Positions 36,193-43,630 of a stretch of 64,000 bases of DNA are shown piece after piece (position 1 is the stretch's first letter; each line of letters begins with the position of its first letter). The DNA comes from Pseudomonadales bacterium (GTDB lineage: Bacteria > Pseudomonadota > Gammaproteobacteria > Pseudomonadales > Porticoccaceae), in NCBI GenBank assembly GCA_024234435.1, contig JACKOF010000003.1, positions 242,708 through 306,707 of the forward strand. The letters run 5' to 3'. The notes beneath the pieces were generated by a model that ran no database searches, had not been told where the DNA came from, and worked only from the letters and a program-made list of their open reading frames with translations. The position numbers and the translations under genes were made by a program.

Positions 36193-37116
36193 TTAGCCGC
36201 CATTACCCTCCCAGGGCAGCCTGTAGCCGCTTTCCGCCAGGCCATAGCCGACAGTGCCGTCGCTGAGGCGGTATTCCATAAACTGTTCGGTGAGCACAAA
36301 GGTGTCGAGGGGAAAAATCCAGTTGAAAATATACTTGGCGCTAAATTGCCAGGTGCGGTCTTTGTCGTCGACGATGGTCCAGTCCATGGTTTTGATGGTC
36401 ATATCGTCTTCGCCGTAGGTATTTTTGGCATCGACGCTTTTGATGCCGATCCAGTCTTCTCCATCGTGCATCATTTTCAGGTAGGCGCTGTGGCCTTCGG
36501 TGGAGACGCCGTGCACCGTGGCGAAGGTGATGTTTTTTTCCGGAAAATACGGCCAGGCGAGGCGGTAGTGCTGCATGGCGTCCCAGTTGCGGGGGCCGTA
36601 GGAAACATCGCGGTAGCCGGTGCCGTTAATGTTGAGGGTTTCCTTGCCGCGAATGGTAACGGTGCCGGTGATGCGGTAGGGGCCTTCGAGGTGAACATTC
36701 ATCAGCTCGCGGGCAAAGGAGCCGTCCTGATCCTGGCTCATGGCCACGCAGTCTTTCATGGCCGGGTTGTAAATGCCCGTCCACACCAGGTCACAGGCAA
36801 AATCCGCTTCATCAAAACGCACGCGCACCTTGTTTAAAGGCTCCAGTACGGTAATTTCCATACCGGCGATTTTCATGCCGGGATTCATGCGCTCTTCGGT
36901 GTAGGGCAGGTTCATATTGGCGCGGGTAAACAGGGGTTTGCCGTCTTTGAAAAAAATAAACCAGGTGTTGGATTCCTTGAGATTTTCCTGAATGCCGACG
37001 CGAATAAAACAACCCACTTTGGTATCCGGATCGTAGCAGTGGCACACCAGGCTCTGGTTCCACTTGGGGTGGTCGGTGGCGGGTACATAGCCTTCGGGGT
37101 CGATGTCTACAGTCAT
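36193..37116 (-). CDS. DUF7064-like protein, paralog a
   Basis: A 307-residue protein beginning MTVDIDPEGYVPATDHPKWN, with PLFTRANMNLPYTEERMNPG, NVHLEGPYRITGTVTIRG and GTGYRDVSYGPRNWDAMQHY. It is the near relative of paralog b, and ends in SGYRLPWEGNGG against CGYRFPFKGNGS there. It starts 14 bp after the helical protein gene, so it is likely in one operon with the kinase pairs. No enzymatic residues can be assigned. Confidence 0.75.
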   Translation of the reverse strand: MTVDIDPEGYVPATDHPKWNQSLVCHCYDPDTKVGCFIRVGIQENLKESNTWFIFFKDGKPLFTRANMNLPYTEERMNPGMKIAGMEITVLEPLNKVRVRFDEADFACDLVWTGIYNPAMKDCVAMSQDQDGSFARELMNVHLEGPYRITGTVTIRGKETLNINGTGYRDVSYGPRNWDAMQHYRLAWPYFPEKNITFATVHGVSTEGHSAYLKMMHDGEDWIGIKSVDAKNTYGEDDMTIKTMDWTIVDDKDRTWQFSAKYIFNWIFPLDTFVLTEQFMEYRLSDGTVGYGLAESGYRLPWEGNGG

Positions 37117-37130
37117 ATTGAAGCCTTTAA

Positions 37131-37673
37131 TTATTTAACGGGGTCGAGCAATTGCTTGACAGGGGTAAGTGCGGCAGGGTCTGGTTCAAAGCCCATGGGA
37201 ATCAGCCAGGATCTTTCTCGGGTCAATTGCTCCCGGGCAGACGCCATAATTTCCTTTTCGAGGTGTTTTTGGCTGGTTTCATCGCCGTCTTCAAGAGCGG
37301 CTTCCACCAGATCCCCGACCTTGGCGCGAAGGTGCAACAGCGCTTGTTCCAGTTCGATGGGTTCGGCGCGGGCGCGCTCGAGGGTATTCTTTCCGGGTTC
37401 CACCAACGCCTCCAATTGGGCGAGGGCGTCCGTGGTTTTGGCGCCGCCGGAAATTTGTGTTCCCAGCTTCTCGGCAAGGTTCACATACTGGTTGAGTTCG
37501 TGGCGGTCGTAGCGGTATTGCATGGGCAGCTTGTCGGCCAACACCTGTAGCACATGCACGGCGAGGTGTGCCTGCTCCACCGCCATTTTGTGATTGGGGT
37601 CAACGGCGGGAATGACATTGTCTTTAAGTGCTTTGATAACACTTTTTAGCTGAAAATCAGCGCGAATTTCCAT
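37131..37673 (-). CDS. Small helical protein paired with a kinase, copy 1 (LvaB/DUF6285-like by position)
   Basis: A 180-residue, almost entirely helical protein. It shares with copy 2 (38874-39398) the N-terminal pattern LxxVIKxLxDNVxPAVD and the C-terminal motif W-x3-MGFEPDP-x6-QLL. It begins 1 bp past the kinase stop, as LvaB follows LvaA in levulinate operons, where a small DUF6285 protein is needed for kinase activity. Family membership is not proven; I infer a kinase partner. Confidence 0.7.
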   Translation of the reverse strand: MEIRADFQLKSVIKALKDNVIPAVDPNHKMAVEQAHLAVHVLQVLADKLPMQYRYDRHELNQYVNLAEKLGTQISGGAKTTDALAQLEALVEPGKNTLERARAEPIELEQALLHLRAKVGDLVEAALEDGDETSQKHLEKEIMASAREQLTRERSWLIPMGFEPDPAALTPVKQLLDPVK

Positions 37674-37674
37674 C

Positions 37675-38868
37675 TTAGGCCACCTCTTCCAGGGTTTGAC
37701 GAAGATCGTCCATAAACAGGTAACTGGCGCCCATCACACAGCCGAGCACGATGTCCTGATGGGTTTTGCCGCCAGCTACAGCTCTGTAGGCCGTGGCCAG
37801 GGCAATGCTGTTGAGTTTGTAGGCGTTGAGAATACGGTAGAAATTGAGGCGCTTTTTATCGACACTCAAGCCGGAGGCTTTTTCGTAGGCCTCGTAGAAT
37901 TCCGGCTCCGACATCATGCCGCACACCAGAAAGGTTTTGCCGTCTTCCGCCATATGCCCCCAGGGTTTGCAGATGCTGTAGGCAATGTCTTCGTGGCGGT
38001 CGCCGAGGTGGCCGGTTTCCCAGTCTAGCCAGGCGCTGATTTGTGAGTTCTCTTCCGTGAAGAGGAAATTGCCGCTGCGGTAATCGCCGTGGAGCAGGGA
38101 GACATGGTCGATGATTGGCATATTGGCGCGCATCCATTTGGCGGCAAAACGCATCAGTGGCACTTCTTCGTTGGCGTCTTCCGTCCACACCCGCTCCCAC
38201 CAGTTGATCTGCCACTCCACACCTTCGGTGGAATTTTTAGCGGGCACACTGAAGCTGCTCAGTTGTGCCTTGCTCCAATCAAAAGTGTGAATGGCGGCGA
38301 GTTGTTCGACAAATTGTTTACTGAGGGTTTTGCGCAATTCAACGCCAAAATTAATGCCGGTGCCGGAAACACCGCTGGCGGCGGTGGAGGGCTTGGTGAC
38401 ACCCTTGGCAAAACCGTAAATCAGCGCGGGGTAGGGCAGATATTTGCCTTCCCGATCCACCCAGAAAACCGGTGGCACCGGCACAATGCCTTCAAACGCC
38501 TTGATCAGTTCAAATTCCCGCAGCCTGCTGGTTTCAACAATGGACGCTGCAGGTTCCATGCGCAACACCAGTGGCGTGGTGGTTCTGCCGACGCCGGGTT
38601 GATGCCAGTCGAGCTCAAAAGCCATTTGCAACTTGGAGGCGCCGCCGGACAGCCAGCGGGGGTTTTTCACCTCAAAGGCATCGTGCAATTCGGCATTGAG
38701 CAGATCGGTGACGGCAGCGCAAAGCTGGTCGAGCTTTACCGGCGTATAGGCAGCACCTGCACGGTTGCGCAGCTTGCGGGTCAGCACCCAGTCGACTTCC
38801 GCTTCGCAGGGAAAGCGTGTGCGAAGGTCGGCAATCCAGGTTTCGCTGGGATGGTCTTTATCTATCAT
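37675..38868 (-). CDS. APH-like phosphotransferase, copy 1 (LvaA/ACAD10-kinase type)
   Basis: A 397-residue kinase from ATG 38868. Residues 1-65 are an extra helical N-terminus (ADLRTRFPCEAEVDWVLTRK). The N-lobe has WLSGGASKLQMAFEL, the catalytic loop is SLLHGDYRSGNFLF and the metal-binding segment is AWLDWETGHLGDRHEDIAYS. Such kinases phosphorylate hydroxyacyl-CoAs (LvaA, ACAD10/11) rather than antibiotics. It is paired with a helical protein on each side and is about as long as LvaA. The substrate is unknown. Confidence 0.85.
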   Translation of the reverse strand: MIDKDHPSETWIADLRTRFPCEAEVDWVLTRKLRNRAGAAYTPVKLDQLCAAVTDLLNAELHDAFEVKNPRWLSGGASKLQMAFELDWHQPGVGRTTTPLVLRMEPAASIVETSRLREFELIKAFEGIVPVPPVFWVDREGKYLPYPALIYGFAKGVTKPSTAASGVSGTGINFGVELRKTLSKQFVEQLAAIHTFDWSKAQLSSFSVPAKNSTEGVEWQINWWERVWTEDANEEVPLMRFAAKWMRANMPIIDHVSLLHGDYRSGNFLFTEENSQISAWLDWETGHLGDRHEDIAYSICKPWGHMAEDGKTFLVCGMMSEPEFYEAYEKASGLSVDKKRLNFYRILNAYKLNSIALATAYRAVAGGKTHQDIVLGCVMGASYLFMDDLRQTLEEVA

Positions 38869-38873
38869 GGCAA

Positions 38874-39398
38874 TTAATCCTGGCGACACAGTAATTGATT
38901 AAGAGCAGGGATTTGGCTCGGGTCAGGCTCAAAACCCATCTCCAGCGTCCAGGCGCGGCGGCACAGATCCATGGCTTCCTGGGTGTTGAGCACCGACGCC
39001 ATCACCTCGGTTTCCGCTGCGGTTCCCCTGGCGGCGTTGACAACAGAGACGGCCTTGTCCTTGACAGCTCGAACCTGTTGCTCGATCTCTGTCGCCCCCA
39101 TTGTGGCGTCGTTCAGGGTTTCGCGGCTACTGTTTAGAGCTGTTGTCAAATCTGGAATGGCAAGGCCTGCGTTCGTGGCAACCTCAGCGAGCGAGGTCAG
39201 CAGGTCGAGATTTAACTCCAGCTCATGGCGCTGATAGCGGTGCAAATCAGGTAGGCGTTTTTTGATCATTCCCAGGGTGGCGAGGCAGAGGCGAATCTGC
39301 TCGCCAGCGAGAGGATTGCTGCTATCCACTGCGGGCAGCACATTGTCGCTCAGGGATTTGATAACGGCGGCGAGCTGGGTATCAATTTCGGGAATCAT
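38874..39398 (-). CDS. Small helical protein paired with a kinase, copy 2
   Basis: A 174-residue helical protein. Its ATG (39398) overlaps the stop of kinase 2 (ATGA), a sign of tight translational coupling and often of a stoichiometric complex. It carries AVIKSLSDNVLPAVDSSNPL at the start and LEMGFEPDPSQIPALNQLL at the end, matching copy 1. The open frame extends upstream into the kinase gene, but the methionine at 39398 is where homology with copy 1 begins. The function is inferred as kinase helper. Confidence 0.7.
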   Translation of the reverse strand: MIPEIDTQLAAVIKSLSDNVLPAVDSSNPLAGEQIRLCLATLGMIKKRLPDLHRYQRHELELNLDLLTSLAEVATNAGLAIPDLTTALNSSRETLNDATMGATEIEQQVRAVKDKAVSVVNAARGTAAETEVMASVLNTQEAMDLCRRAWTLEMGFEPDPSQIPALNQLLCRQD

Positions 39399-40633
39399 CG
39401 CGTGGCCTCCATCAGGTTGTGGCGCAACTGTTCCATCAGCAGGCCGCCGATGCCGTTGAGCCAGGTGAGAACAATATCCTGGTGGGATTTGCCGCCCTTC
39501 GCCACCCGGTAGCCCGTGGCTACACAAACAATGTAAGACACCCAGGCGTTATAGACGCGAAAATAGTTGATGCGCTGGGGGTCTACATTCAGCCCCGTGG
39601 CTTTTTCGTAGGCGGCGTAGAATTCATCGAGGGGCAGCATGCCGTTGACCAACAGGGTTTTGCCGTCTTCTGCGATATGGCTGTAGGCCAGTGATGTCGC
39701 CCAGGTGAGATCCTGATGGCGGTCGCCCAGCACTGCCAGCTCCCAGTCGAGCCAGGCGGTGATATGGCCGTCGTCTTCGGAGATCAAATAATTGCCGCTG
39801 CGGCAGTCGCCGTGAACGATGGAGACATGGTCCAGAACCGGGGCGTTGTCTTCCAGCCAGTTGCCCGCCAATTGCACCAGGGGTTCGTCTTCGCCGCGAT
39901 CCTCCTCCCAGATTCGCCGCCACATATTGACCTGTTTGCGAACACCTTCGTTGGTGCCCACCTTGGGGATTTCAAAGGCGTTCAGATCCATGGTGGAAAT
40001 ATCGGCATTGTGAAAGGCGGCGACGCCGCCCATAAACTCATCGGTGACCCTGGTGCGCAGCCTGGCGCCGTAATTAATGCCTAGCCCCGTAACCTGCTGG
40101 GAGGTATCGGAAGCGGGCTTGGCGACACCCTCAACAAAACCGAACACCATTGCCGGGTAGGGAAAGAATTCCATGTCCTCGTCTTCCCAATAGCAATCGG
40201 GTACGGGAATTTGCGCCGCCAAAGCTTTTATCACCTGAAACTCCCGGCGGCGGGAGGTTTCAACAATGGATTCCGATGGGCTCATGCGCAGCACCATGGG
40301 GGTGATGTGGCGGGGTTGCGAACCGTCCAGCCCCTGCCATTCCAGCTCAAAACTGATTTGCAGCTTTGACGAGCCCCCTGTCATCCAGCGGGCGTTGACA
40401 ATGCGAAAGCCGTGGTTGAGTTTTTTGTGGAGCATGGCCTCCAGGCATTGGCTGATCTGTTCAAAAGTGACAGGTACAAATACACCTTTGCCGCGCTGGG
40501 CCATTTTCCGCGTCAGGACGCGGTCAATTTCCGCCTCGGTGGGATAGCGGCGGCGAAGTTCAGCGATAAACTCCGCCGTTGGCGCTTGGCGAATATCCAC
40601 AGGGGCGCCACTGGGTTGTTGGCTTGCCATCAT
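39395..40633 (-). CDS. APH-like phosphotransferase, copy 2
   Basis: A 412-residue kinase from ATG 40633 (AAGGA seven bases upstream). It shares with copy 1 the helical extension (IAELRRRYPTEAEIDRVLTR), WMTGGSSKLQISFELEW, SIVHGDCRSGNYLI and AWLDWELAVLGDRHQDL, with the catalytic Asp and metal ligands intact. The two kinases are clearly paralogous but well diverged, so the pair duplication is not recent. It is the first structural gene after the LuxR-type regulator. Confidence 0.85.
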   Translation of the reverse strand: MMASQQPSGAPVDIRQAPTAEFIAELRRRYPTEAEIDRVLTRKMAQRGKGVFVPVTFEQISQCLEAMLHKKLNHGFRIVNARWMTGGSSKLQISFELEWQGLDGSQPRHITPMVLRMSPSESIVETSRRREFQVIKALAAQIPVPDCYWEDEDMEFFPYPAMVFGFVEGVAKPASDTSQQVTGLGINYGARLRTRVTDEFMGGVAAFHNADISTMDLNAFEIPKVGTNEGVRKQVNMWRRIWEEDRGEDEPLVQLAGNWLEDNAPVLDHVSIVHGDCRSGNYLISEDDGHITAWLDWELAVLGDRHQDLTWATSLAYSHIAEDGKTLLVNGMLPLDEFYAAYEKATGLNVDPQRINYFRVYNAWVSYIVCVATGYRVAKGGKSHQDIVLTWLNGIGGLLMEQLRHNLMEATR

Positions 40634-40875
40634 AGTGCGTCCTTTAGAATTATGTTCCCGGCGCGAATGTTGGCTTGTGCTCACCTTCAGCAGTTTAAGG
40701 TTTTGCAATTGTGCTGATGGGAGCAAAAGCAACGGAAGCCGTGACTGAGTTTTGATTACACAGGACTGGAGTCTATAGGTGCCAATAGGGGGGTGTCTAT
40801 GGCGGAAATCCGCTACGGTTGGCTTGGGATGGAATCCCAACTTGTGGCTTATTGTTCAGTTTTTGGCAGGAAACG

Positions 40876-41649
40876 CTACGGAGTGCTGGTTATTTTGGCA
40901 ATCAATGCGGTGCGGCTGCGGACAGCAAATTTTTTGTAAATATTTTTCAGGTGGTTTTCAACGGTGTGCTCGGCAACGCCCAGTTTGGCGCTGATCTGCT
41001 TATTGCTGCAGCCGGCCATTAATTCGGCAATCACCTGCCATTCTCTATTGGTGACTCGGTTTGCCTCAGCTGGCAGATCTGTTTTTAACTGTGGTTGTCG
41101 CGGTGGGAAAAAACACTGCCTCACGGCAGCATCGACAATGGCGTGATGGCACGCCTCCAGCCAGTTGTCCACGGCGGTCATGGCATTTTCCACACAGAGG
41201 TGGGCGCCTTTTCTGCTTCGGGATTCCGCCAGCAATAAACCCACCACCAGATAAATATCCCTGGATACGGCCTTGAGGCTGGTGGCGGTTTCCCTGAAAC
41301 CGGCGCGACCCAGGGCATGCCAGTAGCGGTCGTTGTGTTCCTGATAGGGTTCGAGATTGGGTTCCAGGCGCTGGCAATAATTGGTGCCGGTAAAGCGATG
41401 GCAGTCCCGTTCTGGCGACGTTGAATACTGCAGCATGGGGTCGTCACGGTAAACGCCGTTGGTGTAGAGCGCGGTAATGCTGGCAGGGATGCCGGTTTCG
41501 TAGAGGAAGTTAACCGGGCTGGCCTGGCTTTTATCGTAGAGAAAAATGGCGGCAGCACTGGCCTTTGACTTGGCAATAACCTCGCGGGCAAAACTCGCGT
41601 TTTGCCGGTGTATGGTGGAACCGTTTGACAGGCTACTGGGGTCGATCAT
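40876..41649 (-). CDS. LuxR-family transcriptional regulator
   Basis: A 257-residue protein from ATG 41649. The C-terminal HTH (VTNREWQVIAELMAGCSNKQ then ISAKLGVAEHTVENHLKNIY) is a standard LuxR/FixJ DNA-binding domain. The N-terminal 180 residues are not a receiver domain and lack the usual autoinducer-domain tryptophan motif, so the signal is unknown. It lies 242 bp upstream of the kinase operon on the same strand and is the obvious candidate regulator of it. Confidence 0.82.
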   Translation of the reverse strand: MIDPSSLSNGSTIHRQNASFAREVIAKSKASAAAIFLYDKSQASPVNFLYETGIPASITALYTNGVYRDDPMLQYSTSPERDCHRFTGTNYCQRLEPNLEPYQEHNDRYWHALGRAGFRETATSLKAVSRDIYLVVGLLLAESRSRKGAHLCVENAMTAVDNWLEACHHAIVDAAVRQCFFPPRQPQLKTDLPAEANRVTNREWQVIAELMAGCSNKQISAKLGVAEHTVENHLKNIYKKFAVRSRTALIAKITSTP

Positions 41650-41835
41650 GGCGGATTTCCGCTGTTTTCTACAGTTATTGGTTGTCACTGATAAGGAAGT
41701 GTAGCACTTTTGAAGAATGCGCCCCATCCTGTCATCTACCTCAACATACAGCACAAAAATTTTTCGTCACTTTCTTTTTATATTGAGTTAAGGGTAGAGC
41801 GCGGTTGTATTTTTTGATGTGAAATAAGGTGCGCT

Positions 41836-42564
41836 TTATTGGCCATCCTCCGGCTTGCCCTTCAGCGTCTTTTTACCGGTAAACATGGCGGAAATGATAT
41901 TGCCGCCTTCGCGAATATCGGTGATAACCACCGCAGCGATATGGACAACAATCGTAATCATTAGGGCATAAAAACTGTAAAGGTGGGTGGTGATAAAGGG
42001 TTTGCGAAAAGCGCGCATGGCTTCATAGGCGGTTTGGTCGTACATTTCCGGCGCATAGCCCACCAGGGTGTCGGGGGCAATGCCCGGGGCTGCAACCCAT
42101 TGGGCAATCCAATGGCCGAATGGTGGCATGAAGAGGTCGGTTCCTGCCAGTACCAGCCCGGTAACGGCCTGAATGCTGAGCAGGATTAACAATAGAGTAA
42201 CTGCAATGCGCCCGGCGGGGTTGTGGCCGAGATAAACTTGGGGCTTGTCTGAAAAAAACGCGCCTATATAGCTGCGCAGTCTGGCGCCGTAGCCTTTGCC
42301 TCCGGGAAGCAGGGCAGGCCATCTGGCATGGGTGTTGCCAAAAAACGCCCACACAAAGCGCCACAGCAGGTTGGTGGCGAAGATATAGCCGATCCATACA
42401 TGGACGGTTTTCAGCTGAAGCTTGCCGGTATTGGCTATTTCAAGGCTGCCCGCGTTGAGTATCACCAGGCCTACAGCCGTCAGGCCGAGGATGCAGATCA
42501 GGTTAATCCAGTGAAACCAGCGGGTGCCCGCATCCCAAACCTTGTAGGCTTTAATCTCAGTCAT
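41836..42564 (-). CDS. Cytochrome b561/HupC-type membrane cytochrome b
   Basis: A 242-residue protein with four to five membrane helices and haem-ligand histidines in VWDAGTRWFHWINLICI, KTVHVWIGYIFATNLLW and THLYSFYALMITIVVHIAAV. It is typical of the b-type subunit that passes electrons between quinone and a periplasmic partner. ATG 42564 follows GGAG. No dehydrogenase or hydrogenase partner gene is adjacent, so its electron partner is unknown. Confidence 0.82.
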   Translation of the reverse strand: MTEIKAYKVWDAGTRWFHWINLICILGLTAVGLVILNAGSLEIANTGKLQLKTVHVWIGYIFATNLLWRFVWAFFGNTHARWPALLPGGKGYGARLRSYIGAFFSDKPQVYLGHNPAGRIAVTLLLILLSIQAVTGLVLAGTDLFMPPFGHWIAQWVAAPGIAPDTLVGYAPEMYDQTAYEAMRAFRKPFITTHLYSFYALMITIVVHIAAVVITDIREGGNIISAMFTGKKTLKGKPEDGQ

Positions 42565-42959
42565 GGTGCTGTGCTCCGTTGTCATTTGGTGGGTTTTTAT
42601 GCAAGTGAGAGCCAATCCAGGCAAGCTCAGATTTACGCCATTGCCATGTGGGCGAGAACCTATAATCTGTTGAATTCGCTGTATCCATGATTATAGACCG
42701 GAGTCGAGGCTGAGGTTCTGTCGCGAAACGGACGCGATGTCAATCAGCAGAAGCTCCTTGGCCAAAGTTTCTTTGCTCGAACAGATGCTGATTTCATTTT
42801 AGTGAGTGAAGGCTGGTCTCCGCAAGGAAATAGTCGTTCATCTTTGCTGATTGAGCTTGGAGCCACTTTCTGCAGTTGCCCCCTACGAAGTTGTTATTAG
42901 CGACATTGCCACAGCTTTATTACAATAAGTCTTCACTTCTCCCGTTGGGCACCATCATT
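42565..42959. other. Intergenic stretch with no confident gene
   Basis: This is the upstream region of the cytochrome b gene and of the interrupted permease. A plus-strand frame without a start codon is open over about 190 bp (to 42900), but its product is not recognisable. TTG 42876 would extend the permease frame. No RNA or repeat was seen. Confidence 0.4.
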
Positions 42960-43630
42960 GTGATAACACCTCGTTCCGCCATCGCGTATCTGGCACTGCT
43001 GGCAGGTATTTTTCACTTTTTCCCTGGCGCAAAACTGATTGGTTCAATCGCGGTGATCCTGGTTATTGCCCTGGAATGGCGCCATTTGCGCAGGGTGCCC
43101 AGGGTGGTATTTGCCATGGCGGGGTTGGCTGCCCTATATGCCTGGGTTAACCATGCGGCGATGCTCAAACCTGCCGTCGCGAATATGCTGGCGCTGACCT
43201 CCCTTATTTTGTCGGTCACTTTGTTGTCTTCGGTGTTGGGGCGCACAAGGGATTTGCAGCGAATCTCCGTTAGCCTTTTTAATGGCAAACCCTCGCGCCG
43301 CTATCTGAGTTTGGCGTTTGGCACAACTCTGCTGGCCATTCCCATCAATGTGGGTTCTGTGGGCGTTATTGGCAGCCTGGTGGCGGAACGGATTCGCCGC
43401 ACTGGCGATTCACCGGCAACCCGCAATGCCACCCGCGCGGTGCTCCGTGGTTTTGGCGCTGCGCCTATCTTTTCTCCCTTGTCGATCTCTTTGGTTATGA
43501 CACTGACATTGCTGCCAGATCTCAGCAGTTTTGAGCTGCTCGCCTGGGCGATTCCCTGCGCACTGCTGATATCTCTCTCTGGACTGCTGTGGCGAGAACA
43601 GGAAGTTGAAGCGGTGATGGGTACTGGTCA
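42960..43630 (+). pseudogene. Membrane permease, 3' truncated by IS91 copy 2
   Basis: From GTG 42960 the frame encodes about 223 residues with at least six hydrophobic helices (IAYLALLAGIFHFFPGAKLI; ALTSLILSVTLLSSVLG; VGSVGVIGSLVAERIRR; FELLAWAIPCALLISLSGLL). It then crosses into the IS at 43631 and stops at 43775 inside it. The repeated hydrophobic pattern resembles ion-transporter-superfamily permeases, but I cannot name the family. The missing C-terminus means it is unlikely to work. Confidence 0.65.

Noticed and set aside
35207..36837. Plus-strand frames opposite the other DUF7064 genes
   Set aside because: Both repeat the same antisense pattern as above, which follows from paralogy of the real genes.
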